Shown piece by piece: positions 1 through 10,400 of a stretch of 64,000 nt of DNA. Numbering within the stretch: position 1 is the first letter of the stretch; each line of letters starts with the position of its first letter. The notes below the pieces were generated by a model. That model had not been told where the DNA came from. It made no database searches and saw only the letters and a list, made by a program, of their open reading frames with translations. The stretch comes from Agromyces larvae. GTDB taxonomy: Bacteria; Actinomycetota; Actinomycetes; Actinomycetales; Microbacteriaceae. The translations under genes were made by a program, and so were the position numbers. The stretch spans positions 3,534,001 through 3,598,000 of the forward strand of contig NZ_CP094528.1 in NCBI RefSeq assembly GCF_022811705.1, read 5' to 3'.

Positions 1-34
1 TGCTCGACCTGCGGATGGCTGTGAGGAACACAGG

Positions 35-1660
35 ATGTCGATGATCACCGAGAACGATCCAGCGGTCGAGGCTGCCGCCCCGCCCCCCACGAAACGGCAG
101 CGACGCGCTGCCGCCATCGCCGACGCGGCATCCGGGGGCTGGAAGGTGCTCGTCCTCAAGCTGCTGCTGCTCGCGATCGTCGACGCCATCGCCCTGTTCG
201 CGCTCCTGGTGCTCGCCGGCGCCGGGCAGTGGGTCGTCGCCGCCATCGTGGTCGCGGTCACCGCGATCGTCAACTGGATCTACTTCTCGAGGCGCAAGCT
301 TCCCGCGAAGTACCTCACGCCCGGGGTCATCTTCCTCGTGGTGTTCCAGGTGTTCGTGCTCGTCTACACGGGCTACGTCGCCTTCACCAACTACGGCACC
401 GGCCACAACGGCAGCCGCGAGCAGGCCGTGTCGTCGCTCATGGCGTCGTCGCTCGAGCGGGTCGAGGACTCGCCGACCTACCCCGTCACGGTCGTCGACC
501 GGCTGGGCACCCTCGGGCTGCTGGTCACCGACCCCGAGTCGGGTGACGCGTTCGTCGGCACCAACGACGAACCGCTGACCGAGGTCGACGCCGAGTTCGA
601 CGGCGACCGGGCGGTCACCGCCGACGGATGGACCTCGCTGCAGTTCGCCGACGTGCTGGCCCGCACCGACGAGGTCAGCGCGCTCGCCGTGCGCTACTCG
701 GACGACCCGAACGACGGCGCCATCCGCACGCCCGACGGCACGAGCGGGTACCGGTACATCTCGACCCTCGAGTACGACGAGGCGGCCGGCACCATGACCG
801 ACCTCACCACCGGCACCGTCTACGCCGACACGGGCGTGGGCGCCTTCACCGCCGAGGACGGTTCGCAGCTGCTGCCCGGCTGGCAGATCACGATCGGCTT
901 CGACAACTTCGTGCGCGCCGTCACCGACACCCGCCTCGCCGGCCCGCTCGTCTACGTCACGATCTGGACGTTCGTGTTCGCGCTCGTGAGCGTGGCATCC
1001 ACCTTCTTCCTCGGTCTGTTCCTCGCCATCGTCTTCAACGACATGCGGATGCGCGGGCGCAAGTTCTACCGAGTGCTGATGATCATCCCGTATGCGATCC
1101 CGTCGTTCCTGTCGGCGCTGATCTGGGCGGGCATGATGAACCAGAGCTTCGGCTTCATCAACCAGGTGCTGTTCGGCGGGGCGTCCATCCCGTGGCTCAC
1201 CGATCCGACGCTCGCGAAGTTCTCGATCCTGCTCGTGAACCTGTGGCTCGGGTTCCCGTACATGTTCCTGGTGTGCACGGGTGCGCTGCAGTCGATCCCC
1301 GACGAGCTGCAGGAGGCGGCGACCGTCGACGGCGCGAAGCCGTGGGCGATCTTCCGGCTCATCAAGCTGCCGCTGCTGCTGGTATCGGTCGCGCCGCTGC
1401 TCATCGCATCGTTCGCGTTCAACTTCAACAACTTCAACGTGATCTACATGCTGACCGACGGCGGGCCGCGCGACTCGAACGCGCCGATCCCGGTCGGCTT
1501 CACCGACATCCTCATCACGATGGTCTACAAGGTCGCGTTCACCGGGCAGATGCGCGATTACGGGCTCGCCAGCGCCTACTCGATCATCATCTTCATCATC
1601 GTCGCGGTGATCTCGATCATCGCCTTCCGCCGCACCAAGAGCCTCGAGGAGCTGAACTGA
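35..1660 (+). CDS. malF: Maltose/maltodextrin-type ABC transporter permease, MalF-like
   Basis: Inner-membrane permease of a carbohydrate ABC importer, 541 aa. Hydrophobic helices lie at about residues 38-85 and 98-118. A long exported domain follows (about 120-295), like the P2 loop of MalF. Further helices begin near residue 305. The binding-protein-dependent permease EAA loop is visible near residues 424-443 (ELQEAATVDGAKPW), the ATPase contact site. Its stop overlaps the start of malG by one base (ATGA), so the two are translationally coupled. The substrate-binding protein presumably lies upstream of the window. The maltose/maltodextrin substrate is inferred from the fold and from the amylase-family enzyme downstream; another alpha-glucan is possible. 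Confidence 0.9.
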   Translation: MSMITENDPAVEAAAPPPTKRQRRAAAIADAASGGWKVLVLKLLLLAIVDAIALFALLVLAGAGQWVVAAIVVAVTAIVNWIYFSRRKLPAKYLTPGVIFLVVFQVFVLVYTGYVAFTNYGTGHNGSREQAVSSLMASSLERVEDSPTYPVTVVDRLGTLGLLVTDPESGDAFVGTNDEPLTEVDAEFDGDRAVTADGWTSLQFADVLARTDEVSALAVRYSDDPNDGAIRTPDGTSGYRYISTLEYDEAAGTMTDLTTGTVYADTGVGAFTAEDGSQLLPGWQITIGFDNFVRAVTDTRLAGPLVYVTIWTFVFALVSVASTFFLGLFLAIVFNDMRMRGRKFYRVLMIIPYAIPSFLSALIWAGMMNQSFGFINQVLFGGASIPWLTDPTLAKFSILLVNLWLGFPYMFLVCTGALQSIPDELQEAATVDGAKPWAIFRLIKLPLLLVSVAPLLIASFAFNFNNFNVIYMLTDGGPRDSNAPIPVGFTDILITMVYKVAFTGQMRDYGLASAYSIIIFIIVAVISIIAFRRTKSLEELN

Positions 1661-2550
1661 TGGCCGACGCATCCGTCTCGATCGCCCGGCGGCCGTTCCG
1701 GTTCGACCGCTGGTTCCGCGCGACCGGCTGGCGGCACATCGTCGGCGTCGTCATGGTCGTGTTCTCGCTGTTCCCGGTGATGTTCGTGCTGTCGTCGTCG
1801 CTCAACCCGAAGGGCACGCTGACCGGGTCGAACGCGCTGTTCTCGACGATCGGGCTGGACAGCTACGTGCGGATCCTCACCGACCCGCAGGTGCCGTTCG
1901 CGCAGTGGTTCGGCAACACGCTGATGATCGCCGGCATCACGGCCGTGCTGACCACGTTCCTCGGCGCGCTCGCCGCGTACTCGTTCTCGCGCATGCGGTT
2001 CGCCGGGCGCCGGGTCGGACTGATCTCGATCGTGGTCGTGCAGATGTTCCCGCAGCTGCTGGCCGTCGTCGCGATCTTCCTGCTGATGAGCGCGATCGGC
2101 GACCTGTTCCCCGCGATCGGGCTGAACACGCACATCGGGCTCATCATGGTGTACCTCGGCGGCGCGCTCGGCGTGAACACGTACCTCATGTACGGGTTCT
2201 TCAACACGGTGCCGTCGTCGATCGACGAGGCCGCGAAGATCGACGGCGCGGGCCACGCCCGTATCTTCTTCACGATCATCCTGCGGCTGGTCGCGCCGAT
2301 CCTCGCGGTGGTCGCGCTGCTCAGCTTCATCACGAGCGTGAACGAGTTCGTCGTGGCATCCGTGCTGCTCATCGACACCGACAAGCAGACGCTGGCCGTC
2401 GGGCTCACGAAGCTCGTGTCGAACCCGCGCTACGCCGACTGGAGTGCGTTCTCGGCGGGTGCGGTCATGTCGGCGCTGCCGGTGGTCGCGCTGTTCCTGT
2501 TCCTGCAGAAGTACATCGTCGGCGGGCTGACAGCGGGTGCGGTGAAGTAG
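1660..2550 (+). CDS. malG: Maltose/maltodextrin-type ABC transporter permease, MalG-like
   Basis: Second permease of the importer, 296 aa, six predicted membrane helices. The EAA loop reads SIDEAAKIDGAGHARIFF near residues 187-204. I chose the ATG at 1660 because it overlaps the malF stop and gives a standard-length MalG; the frame is open further upstream only as antisense noise within malF. It would form the heterodimeric channel with the preceding MalF-like protein. No ATPase subunit is encoded here; actinobacterial maltose importers often use a shared MsiK-type ATPase encoded elsewhere (established knowledge). Confidence 0.92.
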   Translation: MADASVSIARRPFRFDRWFRATGWRHIVGVVMVVFSLFPVMFVLSSSLNPKGTLTGSNALFSTIGLDSYVRILTDPQVPFAQWFGNTLMIAGITAVLTTFLGALAAYSFSRMRFAGRRVGLISIVVVQMFPQLLAVVAIFLLMSAIGDLFPAIGLNTHIGLIMVYLGGALGVNTYLMYGFFNTVPSSIDEAAKIDGAGHARIFFTIILRLVAPILAVVALLSFITSVNEFVVASVLLIDTDKQTLAVGLTKLVSNPRYADWSAFSAGAVMSALPVVALFLFLQKYIVGGLTAGAVK

Positions 2551-2576
2551 GGTCGTTCGCCTCGGAAGGAGACGCG

Positions 2577-4697
2577 ATGCTCGCACCGCACCATGACGGG
2601 TCGGCCCTGCACGTGTCGACGCTCGCGCCGACGCTCGGCGAGGTGGTACAGGTTCGGCTGCGGGTGCCGCGCTCGTTCGGGCCGCTCGCCTGGGTGGGCA
2701 CCCGATCCAACCCGAACCGGGAGCCGCGGTTCGATCAGGCGCGGCGGCTCGGCGGCGGGGGTCTCCCTTCGACAGGCTCAGGGAGCTTCGGCGGCGGGGG
2801 TCTCCCTTCGACGGGCTCAGGGAGCTTCGGCGGCGGGGGTCTCCCTTCGACGGGCTCAGGGAGCTTCGGCGGCTGGGGTCTCCCTTCGACGGGCTCAGGG
2901 AGCTTCGGCGGCGGGGGTCTCCCTTCGACAGGCTCAGGGAGCTTCCGCGACGGCTGGGACTGGTACGAGGCATCCGTCGAGGTCGAGAACCCCGTCCACG
3001 GGTACCGCTGGCTGCTGGTCGGCGCCGACGGCCGCCAGCACTGGCTGAGCCAGGCGGGGCTGAGCGCGGTCGAGACCCGCGACCACGACGACTTCCGGCT
3101 CGTCGCGCACCCGGCCGCGCCCGCCTGGGCGGCCGGCAGCATCCTGTACCAGGTGTTCCCCGACCGGTTCGCGAAGTCGGATGCCTCGCTCTACGACGCG
3201 CGGCGCGCAGCGGGCGACCTGCCCGAGTGGCTCATCCCGGCCGACTGGGACGATGCCGTCGACCCAGAGCCGCCGGGCCGATCGCACCAGGTGTTCGGCG
3301 GCGACCTCGACGGCGTGCGCGAACGGCTCGACCACCTCGCCTCGCTCGGCGTCGACCTGCTCTACCTGACGCCGGTGTTCCCGGCGCGGTCCAACCACCG
3401 CTACGACGCCTCCACGTTCGACCGCGTCGACGACCTGCTCGGCGGCGACGACGCGCTGGTGCGGCTCGTCGAGGCGGCGCATGCCCGGGGCATCCGGGTC
3501 ATCGGCGACCTGACCAGCAATCACTCGGGCGACGCGCACGAGTGGTTCCGGGCGGCGCAGGACGCGGTGCGTTCGGGCACCGACGCGGCCGAGCGCGGGT
3601 TCTACTTCTTCCGCCCCGACGGCTCGTACGAGTCGTGGCTGGGGGTGCCGAGCCTGCCGAAGTTCGACTGGTCGTCGGCCGAGCTGCGGCGCCGGTTCGT
3701 CGAGGGGCCGGACTCGGTGGTCGCGAAGTATCTGCGCGCGCCGTTCCATCTCGACGGCTGGCGCATCGACGTCGCGAACATGACGGGCCGGCTCGGCGAC
3801 GTCGACCTGAACGGCGAGGTGCGCCGGGCGATCCGCCGCACCATGCTCGAGGTGAACCCCGACACCATCCTGCTGGCGGAGTCGACGAACGACGCGGCCG
3901 CCGACTTCCAGGGCGACGCCTGGCACGGTGCGATGACGTACGCCCCGTTCACCCGCCCGCTCTGGAGCTGGCTGCAGCGGCCGGGCAGCCCGGCGGGCGG
4001 CGGCATCGGGTTCGCGCTCGGGCGGGTGCCGTCGTTCACGGGTCGGCAGTTCGTCGACGCGCACCTGCGGTTCGCGGCCGGGTTCCCGTGGCGGGTGCGG
4101 CTCGCGACCATGAACGCGCTCGACACGCACGACACCCCGCGGTTCGCGACGAACGCGCGGCCCGGAACTGTGCCGGTCGCGTTCGGTCTCGCGGTGACGA
4201 TGCCCGGCATCCCCGTGATCTGGGCGGGCGACGAGCTCGGGCTCACCGCGGTCGACGGCGAAGCGAGCCGCACCCCGATGCCGTGGGCGGCGATCGACGC
4301 CGGCGACGACCCGGCGATGGCGTCGACGCTCGACACGTATCGCACGCTCGCCCGGCTGCGTCGCGAACACCCGGTGCTCGCGACGGGCGGCATCCGGTGG
4401 GTCGCGGTCGGCGACGAGGCGGTCGCGTTCGTGCGCGAAGCGGCGGATGCCTCGGTGCTGGTGTTCGCGGCGCGCAGCGCCGCACGGCTGGAGGTGCCGG
4501 CGGGCGCGCTGCCGCAGCCGGGCGGATCGATCGGGTCGGATGCCCCGCCGGCGGCCCCGCTCGTCGCGTTCGGGTCGGCGCGCGTCGCGGCATCCGGGCA
4601 GGTCTCGGGCGGAGCATCCGACCGTCTGTCGCTCGAATCCGACGGCCCCGCTTTCGCGGCGTGGGCGCTGCCCGGCGCGGCCGCACCCGCAGCCTGA
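2577..4697 (+). CDS. GH13 alpha-glucan hydrolase (neopullulanase/cyclomaltodextrinase-like)
   Basis: Alpha-amylase superfamily enzyme, 706 aa, probably cytoplasmic since no signal peptide is seen. It would hydrolyse maltodextrins brought in by the upstream importer. Conserved GH13 regions are present: region I DLTSNH, region II GWRIDVAN with nucleophile Asp398, general acid Glu435 in LLAESTND, and Asp519 in THDTPRF. A strong ribosome site (GGAAGGAG, about 8 bases upstream) supports the ATG at 2577. The N-terminal beta-domain is interrupted at residues 59-123 by five 13-residue repeats (GGGGLPSTGSGSF type) encoded by hairpin repeats. The reading frame is preserved and all catalytic residues remain, so the enzyme may still work. 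Confidence 0.88.
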   Translation: MLAPHHDGSALHVSTLAPTLGEVVQVRLRVPRSFGPLAWVGTRSNPNREPRFDQARRLGGGGLPSTGSGSFGGGGLPSTGSGSFGGGGLPSTGSGSFGGWGLPSTGSGSFGGGGLPSTGSGSFRDGWDWYEASVEVENPVHGYRWLLVGADGRQHWLSQAGLSAVETRDHDDFRLVAHPAAPAWAAGSILYQVFPDRFAKSDASLYDARRAAGDLPEWLIPADWDDAVDPEPPGRSHQVFGGDLDGVRERLDHLASLGVDLLYLTPVFPARSNHRYDASTFDRVDDLLGGDDALVRLVEAAHARGIRVIGDLTSNHSGDAHEWFRAAQDAVRSGTDAAERGFYFFRPDGSYESWLGVPSLPKFDWSSAELRRRFVEGPDSVVAKYLRAPFHLDGWRIDVANMTGRLGDVDLNGEVRRAIRRTMLEVNPDTILLAESTNDAAADFQGDAWHGAMTYAPFTRPLWSWLQRPGSPAGGGIGFALGRVPSFTGRQFVDAHLRFAAGFPWRVRLATMNALDTHDTPRFATNARPGTVPVAFGLAVTMPGIPVIWAGDELGLTAVDGEASRTPMPWAAIDAGDDPAMASTLDTYRTLARLRREHPVLATGGIRWVAVGDEAVAFVREAADASVLVFAARSAARLEVPAGALPQPGGSIGSDAPPAAPLVAFGSARVAASGQVSGGASDRLSLESDGPAFAAWALPGAAAPAA
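2751..2945 (+). repeat. Five tandem 39-bp hairpin repeats inside the GH13 gene
   Basis: Five head-to-tail copies of a 39-bp unit, each containing ctccct...agggag inverted arms around a tcgacaggctc-type loop. The period is exactly 39, so the reading frame is kept (13 aa per copy). Copies differ only at an a/g in the loop and one g-to-t change in copy 4 (Gly to Trp). The core cccttcgacaggctcaggg resembles a short palindromic repeat I recall as scattered through Micrococcales genomes; that recollection is not checked. Confidence 0.93.
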
Positions 4698-4770
4698 ACG
4701 CGGGCGCCCGCCCGGGGTCGTCCACGACGTTCCGCAGGCGCGCTCGCAGCCCGATCCTGACCGGGCGCCC

Positions 4771-5088
4771 TCAGCCGCCGATGATCACCGTGGGGGCGCC
4801 CGGGCCGGGCGCGATCGGGGTGCCGTGCATCGTCAGGTCGCCGAGGCGGGCGGCGGGGAACTTGCCGATCATCACCGTCGCGCTGCCCTGGGCGATGCCG
4901 TTCGGGGCGGGCGAGACGCACACGATGCCGCCGGGCAGCCCGTTCGCGACCGCGGCCGGCATGCCCGCGATGAGCACCGTCGGCACGGCGGCGACGGGCG
5001 TGATCGGGCCGCCGACGTGCGGCTTGGGTCCGTCGCTCAGGCTGCACAGCGCGGTGTCACCCGCGCGGAGCGCTGGTCCCTTGGGCAT
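4771..5088 (-). CDS. PAAR-domain spike tip protein of the eCIS
   Basis: 105-aa protein with the repeating beta pattern and glycine-rich turns of PAAR proteins (start MPKGPALRAGD, later GPGAPTVIIGG). PAAR proteins cap the VgrG/gp5 spike of contractile injection systems with a sharp metal-binding cone. It is on the minus strand, opposite the main operon, 21 bases downstream of the membrane protein gene at 5110-6435, so these two probably form a small minus-strand unit. Afp10-like role is inferred from family and context. Confidence 0.82.
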   Translation of the reverse strand: MPKGPALRAGDTALCSLSDGPKPHVGGPITPVAAVPTVLIAGMPAAVANGLPGGIVCVSPAPNGIAQGSATVMIGKFPAARLGDLTMHGTPIAPGPGAPTVIIGG

Positions 5089-5109
5089 GGCGGCCTCGGT
5101 TCGGTCGGG

Positions 5110-6435
5110 TCAGCCGGTCGTGGTGACGAGCTCGGCGGTGATGAGGATCGACACGCTGCACGCGGTGGTGACGGGTTGCCCACCGACAGGCGGTGCGAGC
5201 TGGGTGCAGGTGAGCGTCGAGAACAGTTCGTCGCCGGTGGCGAGCCGAACGGGCGTGACGAAGTGGAAGTCGATGTCGCGGAAGTTCTCGAGCCCCGAGG
5301 TGAAGATCGGGGCGAGCACGTCGGCGTTCTCGATCGTGAGGGTGCCGAAGTCGCCGCGCGGATTGCTGATGACGACATCGGTCACCTGCAGCACCGCATT
5401 CGGCGGCACCAGCCATCGCGAGCTCTCGGTGGTTCCGCCGCCGGGTGCGTCGGTGAGCTCGAACCGGATGTCGACGGGGTCGGTCTTCGTCGTCGCGACC
5501 GGCTGCACCGGCTCGGGGGTCTTGCCGACGGCCTCGAGCGCCTCGTTCGCCGACTGCGCCGCCTGGTCGGCCTGCTGCGCGGCGGACTCGGCCTGCTCGC
5601 TGGCCTGCGCCAGGGGCTCGGCCACCGCGTCGCGAGCGGCCGACTCGATGGCCGGCTTCAGCACGGTGAACCAGAGCAGGAGGAGGAGGAGCAGCAGCAG
5701 CAGCAGCGCGAGCAGCAGCTTCCACAGCCACTTCGGGAACACCCGCTCCTGCAGGTAGGTGCCCGGCAGCACGATCGGCACCTGCTCGACCGGGGGTGCG
5801 GCCGGGGCGGGCACGCCGGGCATCGGGCCGCGCGGCGCCTCGGGCGCGACCGACACGGTGTACTGGTGGCTGACCGCCTCGCCGCGCCAGACATGGCCCC
5901 GGGGGCGCAGGTCGACGTCGACGAACTCGGTGTGCCCCGGATCGACCTGGATGTCGGGGGTCGGCGTCGAGAGCCCCAGCCGATCGTCGGCGGTGCCGGT
6001 GATCGCGGCGACGAGCGGTTGGTTGCCGCGGTTGTCGACCGCGATGCGCACACGCTTGCGCCCGCGACCGTGCGCGATGCGCGGCAGCAGTTCGGCGTCG
6101 GTCTCCACGAAGGGCAGCACGCTCAGCAGCGTCTCGCCGGTGGCTTCGATGTCGGGCTGCTCGACGGCTCGGGCGCGGACGCCGAGGGCGACCTCGCCGA
6201 CGATCGATTCCGGCGCCCGCGGGGCGAGCACCGTGACGGTGGCCGTCTCGCTCTTGCCCGGGTAGATGGTGAGCACCGCCGGTTCGATGCGCGCCCAGCC
6301 GGCGACGGGGCCGACCGGGGTCAGCTCGAACGACTCCACGAGCAGGGTGTCGTTGAGCACGGTCAGGGTCAGGGTCGTCGGCGTGCCCGGCGTGACGGAC
6401 GCGTTCGCCGGCGCCATCGTCGCGGTGGTCGCCAT
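5110..6435 (-). CDS. eCIS-associated single-pass membrane protein with beta-sandwich N-terminal half
   Basis: 441 aa. The N-terminal half (about 1-200) has repeated NDTLLVESFEL- and VTVLAPRAP-like strands typical of immunoglobulin/CARDB-type folds. A strikingly leucine-rich helix at about residues 234-258 (KLLLALLLLLLLLLLLW) is a membrane segment. It is followed by an Ala/Gln-rich coiled coil (about 265-305) and a C-terminal beta-rich domain. I prefer the ATG at 6435 because the frame upstream (to 6477) adds residues of poor character; no good ribosome site is seen for either start. Proteins of this layout occur next to actinobacterial eCIS genes. It may dock the machine at the membrane or act as a receptor; function is not known to me. 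Confidence 0.75.
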   Translation of the reverse strand: MATTATMAPANASVTPGTPTTLTLTVLNDTLLVESFELTPVGPVAGWARIEPAVLTIYPGKSETATVTVLAPRAPESIVGEVALGVRARAVEQPDIEATGETLLSVLPFVETDAELLPRIAHGRGRKRVRIAVDNRGNQPLVAAITGTADDRLGLSTPTPDIQVDPGHTEFVDVDLRPRGHVWRGEAVSHQYTVSVAPEAPRGPMPGVPAPAAPPVEQVPIVLPGTYLQERVFPKWLWKLLLALLLLLLLLLLLWFTVLKPAIESAARDAVAEPLAQASEQAESAAQQADQAAQSANEALEAVGKTPEPVQPVATTKTDPVDIRFELTDAPGGGTTESSRWLVPPNAVLQVTDVVISNPRGDFGTLTIENADVLAPIFTSGLENFRDIDFHFVTPVRLATGDELFSTLTCTQLAPPVGGQPVTTACSVSILITAELVTTTG

Positions 6436-6608
6436 GGCGCCAACGTACGGGCGCGGATCGGCGGGGACGGAGTGCACCCGGTCAACCGGCCGTGCAGCGA
6501 ATCTGCCCGTTGAGCGGATGTTGAGTGCGCGAAGAGGACACGGGGGCAGCCTGTTCGGTGAGCCGATCGACGCACCTGCCCGAGGGCGTTCCAGCCAGGG
6601 AGGACATC

Positions 6609-7250
6609 ATGACCACGATCACCGGAACCGCCACACGCACCACCGTCCGTGTCTACGCGCACGATCCGATCTCGGAGGCGGGCGTCGTCAGCGCCCTTCG
6701 CCCTCGACCCGAGGTGCGGGTCGTCGGACCCGATGACGAACCCGCCGCGGTCGTGGTCGTCGTGGTCGACGACGTCGACGACGAGACGCTGAACCGGCTG
6801 CGCTTCCTGCGCCGCAACGGCGAAGCACGGGTCATCCTCGTCGCCTCGCATCTCGACGACCAGGTGCTCGTCGATGCCGTCGAGTGCGGCGTGGTCGGGT
6901 TGCTGCGCCGCTCGGAGGCGACCACCGACCGGCTGCTGTCGTCGATCGCGTCGGCGGCGGCGGGCGAGGGCACGGTGCCGCCCGATCTGCTCGGTCGCCT
7001 GCTCGAGCAGGTCGGCCGGCTGCAGCGCACCGTGCTCGACCCGCGCGGCATCACGTTCCGCGGGCTCGCGGCGCGCGAGGTCGACGTGCTGCGCCTCGTC
7101 GCCGAGGGCTGGGACACCGCGCAGATCGCGAAGGAGCTCTGCTACTCGGAGCGCACCGTGAAGAACGTGCTGCACGACGTGACCACCCGGCTGCAACTGC
7201 GCAACCGGTCGCACGCGGTCGCGTACGCGGTGCGCGAGGGCCTGATCTGA
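6609..7250 (+). CDS. LuxR/NarL-type transcriptional regulator at the head of the eCIS operon
   Basis: 213 aa. The N-terminal part looks like a degenerate receiver domain (VRVYAHDPISEAGVV..., with an acidic VVDDVDD stretch where the phospho-acceptor would sit). The C-terminal LuxR helix-turn-helix is clear: LAAREVDVLRLVAEGWDTAQ, then SERTVKNVLHDV. An AGGGAGG ribosome site at 6597-6603 fixes the ATG at 6609. It is divergent from the membrane/PAAR pair and upstream of the long plus-strand operon, so it is the obvious candidate to control both. Whether it is phosphorylated is uncertain because no histidine kinase is nearby. Confidence 0.85.
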   Translation: MTTITGTATRTTVRVYAHDPISEAGVVSALRPRPEVRVVGPDDEPAAVVVVVVDDVDDETLNRLRFLRRNGEARVILVASHLDDQVLVDAVECGVVGLLRRSEATTDRLLSSIASAAAGEGTVPPDLLGRLLEQVGRLQRTVLDPRGITFRGLAAREVDVLRLVAEGWDTAQIAKELCYSERTVKNVLHDVTTRLQLRNRSHAVAYAVREGLI

Positions 7251-7428
7251 TCCGGCCGCGGTCGGCGGCGGGGTTCGTCGGAGGCGACGCCCGGATGCCA
7301 CGGGCAGGGCGCGACCGGATGCCTCGAGCCGATGCCCGAGCGGGAGGACCGCGATGCCCGGATGGCTGCCCGGATTGCTGCGGGCGCCGCGCGGGCCGGT
7401 CCCACAGTTGAGAAGTCGGAGGGGGAGC

Positions 7429-10400
7429 GTGGAGCGCCGAGGCAGGATCGCCCGCGCGGTCGTCGTGGTGACGACCGCGGTGCTGGCGAGCGCCGGCACG
7501 ACCGTCGCCCTCGCGGCACCGGCCGGGTTCGCGGCGGGCGCCGCCGCCGACGTCGCGGAGACTCGGCCGAGCGTCGTGGCCGATCGCGCAGCCGGCGAAC
7601 GCGTGGCATCCGATCGAGCGAGTGCGCTCGTCGCGGAGCCCGCTGCAGCGCCCGCGGCGTCCGTCGCGGTGCCGAGCCTCGTGCTCGAGGAACCGAGCGA
7701 CTTCTTCGTGGACATCGCCGCGCTGCCCGATCTGGGGCTGGTGCGCGACGGCAACACGATCGAGGTCGTGTTCACCGTGTGGCACGACTACTACGCCGAG
7801 GTCACCCAGCCCGAGGATTTCCGGGTCGGGCTCACGGTGACGTGGCCCGCGATGCTCGAAGCACTGCCCGTCGAGTACGACCCCGGCACGGGCCCGCCCG
7901 AGGGGTCGTGCGTCGAGTGGCGACCGCCCGGTTCCGCGACGACGCGTGCGGCGGAACCGACGGACGCGCCGCTGGTCGCGGTGGCGCCCGAGCTCGGCGA
8001 CGCGTGCCTGCTCGACGGGCTGGAGGAGCCGGGGTCGACGGTGATGTTCTCGATGGACTTCCTCGTGCACGACCTCGGCGACGAGCCGGGGCAGTTCTTC
8101 GGCGACGTCGTCGGCGAGATCGGCGGGGTGGGCAAGGCGGGCGGCGCCCCCGACGGCGACTGGATCGATCTCGACCCCGACCCGGTGTGGGACTTCCCGG
8201 CCGAGGTGACGGTCGCGATCGCGGGTCGCATCGGCGTCGACGTGCAGGTCGATCGAGAGCTGAGCTGGTACGGCGGGCCGGACTACCTGGTGTCGATCAC
8301 GGTGACGAACTTCATCGCGGACTTCGAGTCGCTGTCGGTGCCGATCCGGCTGGGATGGCCGGTGTTCGCGTCCCGGGCGGGACCGTCGGGCTGCGACTCG
8401 ATCGATCCCGGGACCGGCGACTGCATCATCACGCGCATCGAGACGGCCGGCGAACAGGCCACGATCACCGCGACCCTCACCGCCAACACCATCGGCGAGG
8501 GCGTCGTGTCGGCCGTCGGCGTCGACGGGGGATCCTCGGACTGCCCGGTCATCATCGGCCGTGGACCGGCCGGTGGCGGCTTCGGCGGCCCGCGCGCCGC
8601 GGCGGTGCGGCCCGCGGCGGTGCTGCCGGCGGCCGTCGCGCCGCGGCTGCAGCCGTCGGGCCCGACCGGGCCGCTCGGGTGCCTGTCGTACGAAGACTTC
8701 CCGCTCGACCGGATCGGCTCGGACTCGGAGGCCGTGGTGTCCGGCGAGTTCGAGATCCGGACGCACGTCGAGTTCGCGCCCCGCTACAGCTGGCCGGGCG
8801 GCCCCGACCTCCACGCCACCATCACCGCGACGCGGGTCGAGAACATCGGATTCGAGGACGTGCCGGTCACCGCGGTGCTCGGCCTGCAATGGTCCTACCT
8901 GTTCGAGCTCCGGACCGACACGGCGACCGGATGCCTCGAATCGGGCGCCGAGCTCGACACCACGCGACGCTGCACGCTCGCCGCGCTGCTGGCCGGCGAG
9001 ACCCGCACGATCGAACTCGACTTCCGCGGGCCGCCCGCCGACTCGCCCGACCGCAGCGGGGACGGCTACCTGCTGGCGAGCGGCTCGTCGCTCACGACCG
9101 GGACGCCCGACGCGCCGGGCGACACCCTGCCGATGTGGTGGATCGGGTATTCGAGCGATTCGGCGCACATCGACGAGGAACTCGTCAGCCTCGAGGTCGC
9201 ACTCGACCGCGACCCCGTCTGGCAGGACGGGCCGAACCTCACCGCGCGCATCACGGCGACCCGTGCCGAGCGTCGCGGCGACGGGTACGACTCCTACGGA
9301 CTGATCGCGGTCGGCATCGTGGTGGAGCATCCCGACTTCCTCACCCCCACCGGCCCGCCGGACGGGTGCGACGACTGGAACGGCACGATCTGCGAGGTCG
9401 TGCTGGAGCGACCGAACCAGCCCGTGTCGGTCGACGTCGAGTTCACGGTGGGCACCGGCGCGCTCACCGGCGTCGTGGCCGCCTCGGCGGCGTACCTCGT
9501 CGGCGCGGGCGGGGGCGGGTGCAGCGATGGGTGCGGCTTCGCGAGCTCGGCCGTCGCCGTCGCCACCCCCGTCGCCACCCCCGCCGCCGTCACCCCGTTC
9601 GCCCTGCAGGGCGAGGACCTCCCGGTCGAATGGGTGGTGACCGCCGAGGTGCCGGTGTCGCGGATCGAAACCGCGATCACGGTCGACCTCGTGCTCGACC
9701 GCGGCACGGGGTATACGGGCGGCCAGCCGCTGACGGCCACGGCCACGATCACCCGCGGCGCCGCCGGCGGCGTGCTGCCCGGTCTGCAGGCCGACCTGCG
9801 CTTCACGTGGCCCGGCTTCATCACGAAGACCATCGACACGGGCTGCGCCCCGTGGACCGCCCCCGACACGTGCACCATCACCGGCCTGGATGCTCCGGGC
9901 AGCACCGCCCAGGTCAAGCTCGTGTTCTCGATGCCGCCGCCGTCGCCGCCCGTTCCGGCGGTCGCTCCGCGCACCGGAGACGTCGTGGTCGCGGGCCTGC
10001 GGCTCGAGTTCGATGCGCCGCCGCCGACCCCGCTGCCCGACCCCGAGCCGGGCGCCGACCCCGACTGGCCGCCCGACGGCTGCTACATCGACGACTCCGG
10101 CCTGTGCGTCTGCGACAACCCGTACGAGGAGTGCGGCGAGCCGCCGGCGCCGCCCGACCCGGATCCGGCGCCGCAGCCCGACCCCGAGCCCGTCGACGGC
10201 ACCCTGCCGACCGGTTGGATCGCCGGCGACCGCGAACCGTTCACCCTGCTGCAGCCGGCCGTGTTCGTCGCGCCCTCCGTCTCGACGCCCGGCGAGGCGG
10301 TCGGCGCGTTCGCGAGTTCGCTGCCCCCGGGCGCCCGCATCACCCTGCTCTGGAAGGGCGGCGGATCGGCCGATCTGCCGGGCGTCGTGCGCGTGCTCGA

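Noticed and set aside
1..34. End of an upstream binding-protein gene
   Set aside because: Too few bases to support any reading frame.
2751..2945. CRISPR-like array
   Set aside because: Units abut with a constant 39-bp period and no variable spacers; it lies inside a gene and no cas genes are present.
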